Assembly: GCA_024689465.1 (NCBI GenBank)
Contig: JAILDL010000063.1
Location: 1-64,000, forward strand
Origin: Lachnospiraceae bacterium
Lineage (GTDB): Bacteria > Bacillota > Clostridia > Lachnospirales > Lachnospiraceae
Direction of reading: 5' to 3'
DNA length: 64,000 bases
Part shown: positions 36,960 to 45,906 of the stretch, one piece after another
Layout of the letters: every line of letters starts with the position of its first letter
Numbering within the stretch: position 1 is the stretch's first letter
Made by a program: the position numbers and the translations under genes
The notes under the pieces: model-generated
What the model was told of the DNA's origin: nothing
Database searches by the model: none
What the model saw: only the letters and a program-made list of their open reading frames with translations

Positions 36960-39530
36960 ATGTATGATAACTATTCTGAAACCGGGCAGAATGTATTAAA
37001 GTTTGCCCAGGTGGCAGCCAGAAAACTGGGACAGAATTATATCGGCTCCGAACATCTGCTGCTGGGACTGTTAAATATCCTCAGCGGGATCTCCTATACG
37101 GTCCTGTCGGATAACAACGTGGCGGAAAACCGCATTCGGGATCTGATCAGTGACCTGCTTTCCCCTGAAGGGGACCTGGCCATGGAGGAACAGGAAGGGT
37201 ATTCCCCCAAGGTGGAAGCCATCCTGGAGGAAGCCCAGGCACAGGCCCAACGTTTCCATGCATCTTATGTAGGGTCTGAGCATATCCTCCTGGCGATGAT
37301 CAAGGACGGAGACAATGTGGGGCTTCGGATCCTTGGCACCATCGGCGCCAATGTGGTACGGATCTATCAGGATACCCTGATCGCCATTGGGGAGGACCCC
37401 AATCTGGTGCGCCAGGACCTTTCCCGTAAAAACCGGGCCAGGAGCGCCCAGGGAAATGATACGGCCACGTTGGACAGTTACAGCCGGGATCTGACGAAGC
37501 TTGCCAGAGAAGGAAAGCTGGATCCGGTGGTAGGCCGTGAAACGGAGATCACCCGTGTGATCCAGATCTTAAGCCGCAGGACTAAAAACAATCCCTGCCT
37601 TCTGGGAGAACCGGGCGTTGGCAAAACCGCCATTGTGGAAGGCATTGCCCAACGGATCGCAGAAGGGAACGTGCCCTTTACGGTACAGAACAAGAGAGTA
37701 CTGACGCTCGATCTGTCCGGCATGGTGGCCGGCAGCAAGTACCGGGGCGAATTTGAAGAGCGGATCAAGAAAGTGATCGCAGAAGTCATTGCCGACGGAA
37801 ACATCCTGCTGTTCCTGGATGAACTGCATACCATCATCGGAGCAGGCGGTGCGGAAGGTGCCATCGATGCTTCCAACATCTTAAAGCCCTCTCTTGCCCG
37901 AGGAGAGATCCAGCTGATCGGCGCCACCACCATCAGCGAATACCGCAAATATATAGAGAAGGATGCGGCACTGGAACGTCGTTTCCAGCCCGTTACCGTA
38001 GAGGAGCCTTCCGTTGAGGAAGCATTGGAGATCTTAAAAGGAGTTGCTCCCAAATACGAAGAGTATCATCAGGTGGAGATCCTGCCGGAAGCACTGGAAG
38101 CAGCGGTCCAGCTGTCCCAGCGTTATATCAACGACAGACGACTGCCGGATAAAGCCATTGACCTCATCGATGAAGCGGCATCTGCCGTGCGCCTGAAGGA
38201 TACCACCACCCATAAGAAGAGCCGTGATGTGGAACTGGACGAAGAGCTGGCCCGGCTGGAGGTCCTTTTAGAGGAAGCTGTGGTGGACGGAGAGTATATC
38301 CGCGCTACCGCCGTCCGGAAAGAGATCGAAAAGCTGGAAAAGAAGATCCGGCGCAGCAAAGAACGAAAGAGCTCCGGAAAAGCAAAGCGGCTGCAGGTAA
38401 CGGCAGAAGACATCGCAGGGGTCGTTTCCTCCTGGACAAAGATCCCGCTGCAGAAGCTGACGGAGAAGGAAAGCGAGAAACTGCTGAAACTGGAAAACAT
38501 CCTGCATAAGCGGGTAGTAGGCCAGGAAGAAGCCATTACCGCTGTTTCCAAGGCCATGCGAAGAGGCAGAGTGGGCCTTAAGGATCCGGGCCGCCCCATC
38601 GCCTCCTTCCTGTTCCTCGGGCCTACCGGTGTAGGAAAGACGGAGCTGAGCAAGGCTCTGGCAGAAGCCATGTTCGGATCGGAAAATGCCCTGATCCGTG
38701 TGGATATGTCGGAATATATGGAGGGACACTCAGTGTCCAAGATGATCGGTTCACCGCCCGGATATGTAGGCTTTGAAGAGGGCGGCCAGCTCTCCGAAAA
38801 GGTGCGGAGAAATCCCTATTCCGTCATCCTCTTTGATGAGATCGAAAAGGCACATCCCGATGTGTTCAATGTGCTCCTCCAGGTTCTGGATGACGGACAC
38901 ATCACGGATTCCAAGGGACGAAAGGTATCCTTTAAGAATTCGATTCTCATCATGACCTCCAATGCCGGCGCCAAGCGGATCGTAGAGCCCAAGAACCTGG
39001 GATTTGCCGCTGCGCAGACAGCGGAGCAGACCCATGAGAAGATGAAGGCCGGTGTCATGGAGGAGGTCAATAAGATCTTTAAGCCGGAGTTTATCAACCG
39101 TATTGATGAGATCATGGTCTTCCATCAGCTGACGGATCAGGATATGAAGTCCATCATCGGGCTTCTTACCAAGGATCTGGCCGGCAGATGCAAGAAGCAG
39201 ATGAACATCGATCTTACGGTGACGTCTTCGGTAAAGGAGTATCTGGTAAAGAAATACACCAACCTGAAAATGGGTGCCCGCCCCTTAAAGAGAGCGGTTC
39301 AGAATGTTCTGGAGGATTCCCTGGCAGAAGAGATCCTGAAGGGATCGGTAAAACGGGACAGTAAGGTAACGGCCACCATGAAGGGAGATACCGTGGTATT
39401 TCGCAGTGCCGCTACCGGGACAACAACTGCAACCCAAAAGACCACCGGCAGGAAAACGGCTGCAAAAACGGCAGCAAAGAAAACAAATGCAAAGACGGTA
39501 GCAAAGAAAACAGGTAAAAAGAGTAAGTAA
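36960..39530 (+). CDS. clpC: Clp protease ATPase ClpC with basic C-terminal tail
   Basis: An 856-residue Hsp100 unfoldase that feeds proteins to ClpP. Order: double Clp-N repeat (about 1-145), AAA+ 1 ([13 protein letters not shown] near 216), a short middle part with a UVR-like motif ([25 protein letters not shown]), AAA+ 2 ([12 protein letters not shown] near 554) and the small domain with [10 protein letters not shown]. The short middle and UVR-like motif mark ClpC rather than ClpB. The last 38 residues are unusual: 11 Lys, 1 Arg, no acidic residue, in Lys-Thr-Ala repeats as in histone H1. AAAAGGAG favours the ATG at 36960. ctsR, mcsA and mcsB, normally upstream, are absent; radA follows after 1 nt. 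Confidence 0.95.
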   Translation: MYDNYSETGQNVLKFAQVAARKLGQNYIGSEHLLLGLLNILSGISYTVLSDNNVAENRIRDLISDLLSPEGDLAMEEQEGYSPKVEAILEEAQAQAQRFHASYVGSEHILLAMIKDGDNVGLRILGTIGANVVRIYQDTLIAIGEDPNLVRQDLSRKNRARSAQGNDTATLDSYSRDLTKLAREGKLDPVVGRETEITRVIQILSRRTKNNPCLLGEPGVGKTAIVEGIAQRIAEGNVPFTVQNKRVLTLDLSGMVAGSKYRGEFEERIKKVIAEVIADGNILLFLDELHTIIGAGGAEGAIDASNILKPSLARGEIQLIGATTISEYRKYIEKDAALERRFQPVTVEEPSVEEALEILKGVAPKYEEYHQVEILPEALEAAVQLSQRYINDRRLPDKAIDLIDEAASAVRLKDTTTHKKSRDVELDEELARLEVLLEEAVVDGEYIRATAVRKEIEKLEKKIRRSKERKSSGKAKRLQVTAEDIAGVVSSWTKIPLQKLTEKESEKLLKLENILHKRVVGQEEAITAVSKAMRRGRVGLKDPGRPIASFLFLGPTGVGKTELSKALAEAMFGSENALIRVDMSEYMEGHSVSKMIGSPPGYVGFEEGGQLSEKVRRNPYSVILFDEIEKAHPDVFNVLLQVLDDGHITDSKGRKVSFKNSILIMTSNAGAKRIVEPKNLGFAAAQTAEQTHEKMKAGVMEEVNKIFKPEFINRIDEIMVFHQLTDQDMKSIIGLLTKDLAGRCKKQMNIDLTVTSSVKEYLVKKYTNLKMGARPLKRAVQNVLEDSLAEEILKGSVKRDSKVTATMKGDTVVFRSAATGTTTATQKTTGRKTAAKTAAKKTNAKTVAKKTGKKSK

Positions 39531-39531
39531 C

Positions 39532-40911
39532 ATGGCAAAAGGAAAAACCAGCGTATTTTTCTGCAGTGAATGCGGATTTGAATCGGCAAAATGGCTGGGG
39601 CAGTGCCCGGGCTGTAAAGCCTGGAACAGCTTCGTGGAGGAACCGGTGGCAAAGACGGTGAAGGGCGTAAGCCCAGTCACGGCTTCCGGCGGTATCCGGA
39701 TCAAAAAGCCCAGCCTGATCCAGGACATCTCCCTGCAGGATGAACCCCGTATCACCACGGGCATCCGGGAAATGGACCGGGTACTGGGAGGCGGCATTGT
39801 TGCCAGCTCTCTGGTCCTGGTGGGCGGAGACCCCGGCATCGGAAAATCCACCCTGCTGCTGCAGGTGTGCCGGAATCTGGCGGCGGACGGACATAAGGTT
39901 TTATACATCTCCGGAGAGGAATCGCCCAAGCAGATCCGCATGCGTGCGGAGCGGATCGGGGAATTCTCCGGACAGATGCTGTTGTTGTCGGAAACCTGCA
40001 TCGAGAACATCGAGGAAACGGTAAAGGAAGAAAAGCCGGAGATCCTGGTCATTGACTCGATCCAGACCATGTATTCCGAAGAAGTATCCGCTGCACCCGG
40101 CAGCGTTTCTCAGGTACGGGAGGGAACCGGCCGGCTCCTTCGTCTGGCCAAGGGCTTTGGCTGCATGATCTTTGTAGTGGGCCATGTGACCAAGGAAGGC
40201 CAGGTGGCAGGTCCCCGTGTGCTGGAGCATATGGTGGATACGGTACTGTACTTTGAAGGAGACCGTCATGCCAGCTACCGGATCCTGCGCAGCGTAAAGA
40301 ACCGGTTTGGCTCTACCGATGAGATCGGCGTGTTCGAAATGGAACAGACCGGTCTTACGGAGGTGCCCAATCCGTCGGAATATATGTTAAGCGGAAGACC
40401 TCTGGGGGCAAGCGGCTCCATCGTGGGCTGTTCGGTGGAAGGCACCAGACCCATTCTGTTGGAGATCCAGGCCCTGGTGTGCCGCAGCAACTTTGGCCTT
40501 CCCCGCAGACAGGCCACCGGAACGGATTTTAACCGGGTAAACCAGTTGATGGCCGTTCTGGAAAAACGTCTGGGATTGCAGATGGGGGACCAGGATGCCT
40601 ACGTGAATCTGGCAGGCGGTATGAAGATCGTAGAGCCGGCTATGGACCTTGGCATCGCCATGGCGCTGGTTTCGTCCTTCAAGAATGTACCGGTGCAGGA
40701 TGATATGGCGGTTTTCGGAGAAGTGGGCCTAAACGGAGAGATCCGTGCAGTGAACATGGCGCCCCAGCGGGTGCAGGAAGCCATCAAGCTGGGCTTTCGT
40801 ACCATCGTCATGCCGGAAAGCAACAAACGCTCTCTCAAAGGTGTTAAAATAGAAGGTGACATACAGATCATCGGGGCAAGCTCTGTACGGGATGCCATCG
40901 ATGTGATCTGA
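39532..40911 (+). CDS. radA: DNA repair protein RadA
   Basis: A 459-residue RecA-like helicase that helps branch migration in homologous recombination. It has an N-terminal zinc finger (CSECG and CPGCKAW), Walker A VGGDPGIGKSTLL, the RadA-specific KNRFG motif (VKNRFGSTDEIGVF) and a C-terminal Lon-like domain (GDQDAYVNLAGGMKI, EVGLNGEIRAV). The start follows the clpC stop by one base, so it is co-transcribed, a clpC-radA order common in Firmicutes. Confidence 0.97.
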   Translation: MAKGKTSVFFCSECGFESAKWLGQCPGCKAWNSFVEEPVAKTVKGVSPVTASGGIRIKKPSLIQDISLQDEPRITTGIREMDRVLGGGIVASSLVLVGGDPGIGKSTLLLQVCRNLAADGHKVLYISGEESPKQIRMRAERIGEFSGQMLLLSETCIENIEETVKEEKPEILVIDSIQTMYSEEVSAAPGSVSQVREGTGRLLRLAKGFGCMIFVVGHVTKEGQVAGPRVLEHMVDTVLYFEGDRHASYRILRSVKNRFGSTDEIGVFEMEQTGLTEVPNPSEYMLSGRPLGASGSIVGCSVEGTRPILLEIQALVCRSNFGLPRRQATGTDFNRVNQLMAVLEKRLGLQMGDQDAYVNLAGGMKIVEPAMDLGIAMALVSSFKNVPVQDDMAVFGEVGLNGEIRAVNMAPQRVQEAIKLGFRTIVMPESNKRSLKGVKIEGDIQIIGASSVRDAIDVI

Positions 40912-40979
40912 TCGTTTCCATGGAGAAATGTCTTTTTTGTGGATTTTTGCGTTAAGGATGAACAGACAGGAGGGGCATG

Positions 40980-41870
40980 ATGAAAAAGAAGCTTCAGGAC
41001 CGGACAGAAGAAGAACTGATCGAAGAAGGCAAGAAGGCAAAGGCCGGAGGAGTATCCACGGCGCTTGTCTGTGCAGTGGATGTGGTCTACATCGGTGTAG
41101 GCGCTGTGCTGGAATTTGTAAAGAGCTTTAACACCACCTATATGGCCTATCTGCTGTGCGGGATCCTGCTGATCTTTGGCATCGCCTTTATCGTAAAGTA
41201 CTTTGTACGGGAAAACTATCACGACGCCAACAACTACGGCTTTTCCATCGGAACCTTCATGGTGATCCTGGGAGCGCTGGGATTCTCCCGCCTTTCCTAC
41301 GTGGCGGAGAACATCATCCCCTTCCTGGGGATCTGCGCATTGGTGACCAGCATCACCGTGCTGCAAAATACCATTCAGTTAAAGACCCTGCGCAGCCGCA
41401 TCTGGTGGCTGGTGGGCATCTTTGCACTGGTGACCATCGCCGGTTCTGCGGTGATGATCGTAGACGTATTTGGTCTGGCGAAGAAGATCCCGGATTATTC
41501 CTACTGGGCACTGATGGGCGTGGGAGCGATCTCCCTTCTGGCCAGTCTGATCGTCTTTATCCAGACCAAGTTTTACGGAAAGCGTCTGATCAGGGACGCG
41601 AAGAAGGCCCAGGAAGAAGCAGAGACGCCGGTCTTTATCCCCGGGGAGGAGAAGGCACAGGAAGAAAAGATGCAGAACAAGGCTGCAGGCGCCCGGGCGG
41701 AAATGGTAGAGGATGGACCAGATGCGTCTCCTGCATCTGCATGGGATCCGAAAAAGACCGGCTCTGCAGACCGGACGGGTACAGCAGATCCGGAAGAGGC
41801 GGAATCCCTCGATACACCGAAAACCGGCTATGAGGAAGCCAGAAAATATTTTAAGGATCCGGAAGATTGA
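40980..41870 (+). CDS. Six-TM membrane protein, HdeD/DUF308-like
   Basis: A 296-residue protein with six membrane helices between about residues 24 and 193, then a hydrophilic tail of roughly 100 residues rich in Glu, Ala, Asp and Lys. The arrangement of short loops between helices recalls HdeD/DUF308 proteins, though the similarity is loose. AGGAGG at 40968-40973 sits best for the ATG at 40980 (the one at 40977 is 3 nt away). It ends back to back with the convergent AraC gene. Function unknown. Confidence 0.7.
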   Translation: MKKKLQDRTEEELIEEGKKAKAGGVSTALVCAVDVVYIGVGAVLEFVKSFNTTYMAYLLCGILLIFGIAFIVKYFVRENYHDANNYGFSIGTFMVILGALGFSRLSYVAENIIPFLGICALVTSITVLQNTIQLKTLRSRIWWLVGIFALVTIAGSAVMIVDVFGLAKKIPDYSYWALMGVGAISLLASLIVFIQTKFYGKRLIRDAKKAQEEAETPVFIPGEEKAQEEKMQNKAAGARAEMVEDGPDASPASAWDPKKTGSADRTGTADPEEAESLDTPKTGYEEARKYFKDPED

Positions 41871-42740
41871 TCAGCGCCGCAAGGCCCGATAGGCAGAGGG
41901 CGACACCCGGTGCATCTTTTTAAAAGCCTTCAGAAAGTTGGCAGCGGTAGGATAACCGCAGCGCTCTGCAATGTCTCCGACGGGGTAGTTGGTGGTGATC
42001 AGCAGAGAACGGGCATGTTCCATACGTACCGAGGACAGGTAGGAACCAATGGTCTGACCGGTCACCTTCTTAAAATACCGGCAAAGGTATTCCCTGGACA
42101 GTCCAAATTCCGCAGATAACCGCTTAAGAGAGATGGGATCGTGGTAATGGGTGTTCAGATAGGTGAGGATGTCATCCACATCGGAATTGCCGGTCAGCGG
42201 ATTAAAAGTTCCCGCTTTGCCGTATTCGTATTCCCGCATGAGCGATAAGAGCAGGATCTGCAGGGCATATTCCATAAGCTCCCCGGACAGAGAGGTATAG
42301 TGATTGTACTCATGGGTAATGGTCCAGAACTGATTCCGGTAATAGGTGGGATCCTTTGGACGAAACAGATGATAAAAAGGCTTATTCGGTTGGGATAGCC
42401 CGGAATATACGCTTAAAAGCCCCTTGTCAGCAAGGGGCTTTATTTTTTGCAGAACCTTGTGCATATAATCCTGTCGGATCAGAAGATTTCCGATAAACAG
42501 GAGCCTGTCCTCATAGGACACAAAGTCATGGACCGCTCCCGGGGAAAGGAGCACAATGGTCCCTGCGGATACACGGATCTTTTCTCCCCGGCAGATGTGC
42601 AGACCTTCCCCTTCGTAGACGTAGGCCAACTCGTAAAAATCATGGCGATGCAGGTCGCAGGTGGTGGATTGCCAGCAAAAGAAGGCGTGCAGATCCATGT
42701 CCGGTTTTATAAAATCTTCGCTTTTCAGCAGATGGTCCAT
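41871..42740 (-). CDS. AraC-family regulator with cupin domain
   Basis: A 289-residue one-component regulator. The cupin part (HRHDFYELAYVYEGEGLHI, VSAGTIVLLSPGAVHDF) occupies about 30-90; the AraC domain is at the end (ISLKRLSAEFGLSREYLCRYFK and GYPTAANFLKAFKKMHRVSPSAYR). The frame opens at a TTG (42752), but a GGAG seven bases ahead makes the ATG at 42740 a better start. It diverges from the second GH106-related gene and is its likely regulator. The target is inferred from position. Confidence 0.9.
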   Translation of the reverse strand: MDHLLKSEDFIKPDMDLHAFFCWQSTTCDLHRHDFYELAYVYEGEGLHICRGEKIRVSAGTIVLLSPGAVHDFVSYEDRLLFIGNLLIRQDYMHKVLQKIKPLADKGLLSVYSGLSQPNKPFYHLFRPKDPTYYRNQFWTITHEYNHYTSLSGELMEYALQILLLSLMREYEYGKAGTFNPLTGNSDVDDILTYLNTHYHDPISLKRLSAEFGLSREYLCRYFKKVTGQTIGSYLSSVRMEHARSLLITTNYPVGDIAERCGYPTAANFLKAFKKMHRVSPSAYRALRR

Positions 42741-42752
42741 TCCATACTCCAA

Positions 42753-42764
42753 GTCAATATATGC
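42753..42764. repeat. 12-bp direct repeat, copy 1
   Basis: GTCAATATATGC, repeated exactly at 42845-42856. This copy is next to the 5' end of the AraC gene, the other spans the start codon of the divergent hydrolase. AraC-type proteins often bind direct repeats, so these may be operator half-sites; a GGTCAATC at 42773 is a partial third copy. Confidence 0.4.
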
Positions 42765-42844
42765 GTGATATCGGTCAATCTAAGAATACCACATTTCCCT
42801 ATAGCTTGTTATCCTTATTCAGGAGAGAACGGATCCATTGGGAG

Positions 42845-42856
42845 GTCAATATATGC
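42845..42856. repeat. 12-bp direct repeat, copy 2
   Basis: Second exact copy of GTCAATATATGC, 92 bp from the first, overlapping the end of the GGAGGT and the ATG of the GH106-related gene. Binding here would hinder translation initiation or transcription. Confidence 0.4.
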
Positions 42857-45800
42857 TCTATGATTTTGAAAAAGACAATTGGAACGAAGAACTGTTTGCA
42901 GATCCGCCGGCCAGCCTGAGGGGAACACCCTTCTGGGCATGGAACTGCTATATGACAAAGGAAAAGGCCAGAGAGCAGATCCTGCTGATGAAGGAAATGG
43001 GCTTTGGCGGCTTTCACATCCATGTACGGGTGGGCTTTGAAAACCGGTACATGGGCAGAGAATATCTGGAGCTGGTGGAGGACTGCAAAGAGTTTGCAAA
43101 GGAAAACGGGATGCTGTGCTATCTCTACGATGAGGACCGGTATGCTTCCGGGATCGCAGGGGGAGAGGTAACAAAGGATGTCCGTTTTCGCTCCCGTCAT
43201 CTTTTGTTTACCCGTACGTACAGAAAAGAATATGATGTCTCCCATGGGGCTTTCCTGGCGGCACAAAAGAGGGGCGAAAAAGGGAGAGGCTGCCTTCTTG
43301 CCACCTACCGGATCGCAGTGAAAAACGGCCATATGCACTGGTTAAAGGAAGGACAGAGGGACGAAAATGCCATTCTCTGGTATGCCTATGAAGAGGTGGC
43401 AAGCGAACGGCCCTGGTGTAACGACCAGACCTATGTGGATGCCATGAATCCCGAGGCCATCCGCCGCTTTCTGGAGACTACCCATGAAAAATATTACGAA
43501 AAACTGGGAGATGATTTCGGCAGTGTGATCCCCTCCATCTTTACCGACGAACCCAATATCGGAGGGATCCGTCTGGACGGGGAAACGGGAAACTTTGCCT
43601 ATCCCTTTACCGATGGGCTTCCGGAAACGTACAGAGAGACCTACGGGGAGGATCTTTTGGAGGTGCTGCCCTATCTGATCTGGGATCATCCCGATGACCC
43701 TGCCTTCAGTCACCGGATCCGGAGAAACTATTTTGATCTTTGCAGAAAGCTGTTTTACAAAGCCTATCATCAGCAGATCGGGGACTGGTGCAGAGCGCAC
43801 CATATTGCTTTTACCGGACATCTCCTGGCAGAGGACGGTCTCTTTTCCCAGACTTCCTCGGCAGGGGAAGCCATGTACCAGTACAAAGCTTATGACATTC
43901 CCGGCGTGGACAACCTTTGTGACCTGCGGGAATACACCACCTTAAAGCAGGCGCAGAGTATCGCCAGACAGCTGGGAAGGGAAGGGGTCATGAGCGAAGA
44001 GTACGGTGTGACCCAGTGGGATTTTTCCTTCCAGGATTATAAGCTTTCCGGGGACTGGCAGGCAGCCCTGGGGGTGACCTTACGAGTGCCCCATCTGACC
44101 TGGGCGTCCATGAACGGCGAAGCAAAGCGGGATTATCCGGCTTCCATCGGCTGGCAATCCCCTTGGTACCGGCAATTTAAGGCTCTGGAGGATTATTTTG
44201 CCCGTATCGGCTACTGTATGAGCCTGGGAAAACCCAGGGTACGGGTGGCCATTCTCCATCCCCTGGAGGAAGCCTGGAACGTCATAGGAGCAGGGGATGA
44301 GAACACGGCTCTGCGAAAGCGCCTGGAGGAAGCGTTTCATAAGCGAACGGAATGGCTGGTCAAAAGCGGTGTGGATTTTGACTTTATCAGCCAGTCTCTC
44401 TGGGAGGAAATGCCGGAATGGCAAAAAGACGGCTATCTGCAGGTGGGGGAGATGACCTACGAGCTCCTGCTGGTACCCCGGCCCTTGCAGCTGCGGGAAA
44501 CCATCCGGCAAAGACTGGAAGAGCTGAAGAAAAACGGACGTACTCAGGTCGCAGAGGCAGAGCACTTCGACGAGAGCCTGCTGGATGTGCTTTCCCCTTA
44601 CCGGGATGTACAGATCTGTGATGAAACGGGACGACCGTCGTGGGATTATCTGTATCAGCTCCGCAGTCTGGGAGAGTCTGAACTTTTGTTTTTGGCACCG
44701 GCAGAGAAAGCAGAGAAGACCAGAGGGCCTTTTACCTGGGGCCGGAAGGGACTGTTGGAGAGACGCTCTGTGGTGGTGACGATCCGGGGGCATTACCTTG
44801 CGGAAGAACTGGATCCCTTCACCGGAGAGAGGAAAGAAGCATCCTATGAGCAGGTGGGGGATACAACCAAAGTCTTCCTGCAGGCTTCCTGGGCAGACAG
44901 CTTCCTGCTGCTGCTCTCCGGGACAGAAAGGAAGGGAGCACGGGCAGGCAGGGCAGAGGGGGCAGCCTGTACGGCCGTGGGGGAGAACGGCCTGCCTCTG
45001 GAAGAGCCTTTGGCCTATCGTAATACGGAGCCCAACGTGCTTTTGCTGGATCGCATGTCCTATTGTCTGGACGGAGGTCAAGAAAGCGCTGTTACAGAGC
45101 TCCTGCAGGCGGATAACCAGATCCGCGCTGCGCTGGGCTATCCCCTGCGCATGGAAGAAGTGGTGCAGCCCTACATTCGGACGGACGTTAGCCGGGATCA
45201 TCGGCTGGTCCTGAAAGCCGTGATCGATTCGGAAACGGAGGTGGCAAACTGTCTGCTGGCAATGGAAGAGCGGGCCTATTGTACCGTTTTCCTCAACGGA
45301 ACACCGGTGGATAGAATGCCTGTAGGCTACTACGTGGATCCCTGCCTGGAAACCCTGCATCTTCCGCCCATCCGAAAAGGACGAAATCTCCTGGAGATCC
45401 ATATGCAGTACGGTCTTAAGAGCAATCTGGAATGGATGTATCTGCTGGGAGAATTCGGTGTACAGATGGGGGGCAGCAGGACCAAACTTACCGGAAAGCC
45501 GGATCGTCTGACCTGGGGAGATTATACCAGACAGGGGTTCCCCTTCTATACCGGCAACATGGAATATCGGGTGGAGATCCCGGAAGAAGGACGGTTACAG
45601 ATCGGACGCTTTTCCGGATTCGGAGTGACCCTTCGGCAGGAAGAAAAGGAGAAACTGGTGGCCATCCTGCCCTATGAAACAGAGACAAAAAAAGGAGCTG
45701 CCACCATCACGCTACTGGGAAATCGCTATAACGGATTCGGACAGCTCCATATGATCGGAGATGATCTGAATTGGGTGGGACCGGATTCCTGGCGGACCAC

Positions 45801-45906
45801 CGGCTCGTCCCGAACGGACAGCTATCAGGTAAAGCCCATGGGAATCCTGGCGGCGCCGGTTATTTACCGTACCAGCCGATGCCCTCATCATTCCAGCCCT
45901 TACTAA
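42853..45906 (+). CDS. GH106-related putative glycoside hydrolase, long form
   Basis: A 1017-residue relative of the protein at 1670-3529. Shared motifs in order: PFWAWNCYMTKEKA, GFGGFHIHVRVG, CYLYDEDRYASGIAGG, FTDEPNIGG (Glu233), TGHLL and SEEYG. After the barrel come several beta-rich domains; a jelly-roll-like part near 750-870 (LLAMEERAYCTVFLNG) looks like a GH2-type sugar-binding fold. There is no signal peptide. GGAGGT at 42841-42846 favours the ATG at 42853 over the TTG at 42838. The final 15 codons run antisense to the end of the DUF5648 gene and may be an extension. Substrate unknown; alpha-L-rhamnosidase or another deoxy-sugar or uronic-acid hydrolase is possible. Confidence 0.65.
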   Translation: MLYDFEKDNWNEELFADPPASLRGTPFWAWNCYMTKEKAREQILLMKEMGFGGFHIHVRVGFENRYMGREYLELVEDCKEFAKENGMLCYLYDEDRYASGIAGGEVTKDVRFRSRHLLFTRTYRKEYDVSHGAFLAAQKRGEKGRGCLLATYRIAVKNGHMHWLKEGQRDENAILWYAYEEVASERPWCNDQTYVDAMNPEAIRRFLETTHEKYYEKLGDDFGSVIPSIFTDEPNIGGIRLDGETGNFAYPFTDGLPETYRETYGEDLLEVLPYLIWDHPDDPAFSHRIRRNYFDLCRKLFYKAYHQQIGDWCRAHHIAFTGHLLAEDGLFSQTSSAGEAMYQYKAYDIPGVDNLCDLREYTTLKQAQSIARQLGREGVMSEEYGVTQWDFSFQDYKLSGDWQAALGVTLRVPHLTWASMNGEAKRDYPASIGWQSPWYRQFKALEDYFARIGYCMSLGKPRVRVAILHPLEEAWNVIGAGDENTALRKRLEEAFHKRTEWLVKSGVDFDFISQSLWEEMPEWQKDGYLQVGEMTYELLLVPRPLQLRETIRQRLEELKKNGRTQVAEAEHFDESLLDVLSPYRDVQICDETGRPSWDYLYQLRSLGESELLFLAPAEKAEKTRGPFTWGRKGLLERRSVVVTIRGHYLAEELDPFTGERKEASYEQVGDTTKVFLQASWADSFLLLLSGTERKGARAGRAEGAACTAVGENGLPLEEPLAYRNTEPNVLLLDRMSYCLDGGQESAVTELLQADNQIRAALGYPLRMEEVVQPYIRTDVSRDHRLVLKAVIDSETEVANCLLAMEERAYCTVFLNGTPVDRMPVGYYVDPCLETLHLPPIRKGRNLLEIHMQYGLKSNLEWMYLLGEFGVQMGGSRTKLTGKPDRLTWGDYTRQGFPFYTGNMEYRVEIPEEGRLQIGRFSGFGVTLRQEEKEKLVAILPYETETKKGAATITLLGNRYNGFGQLHMIGDDLNWVGPDSWRTTGSSRTDSYQVKPMGILAAPVIYRTSRCPHHSSPY

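Noticed and set aside
44080-45402. 440-codon open frame on the minus strand
   Set aside because: Antisense to the long GH106-related gene, with Cys/His/Gln-rich low-sense composition and no recognisable motif.
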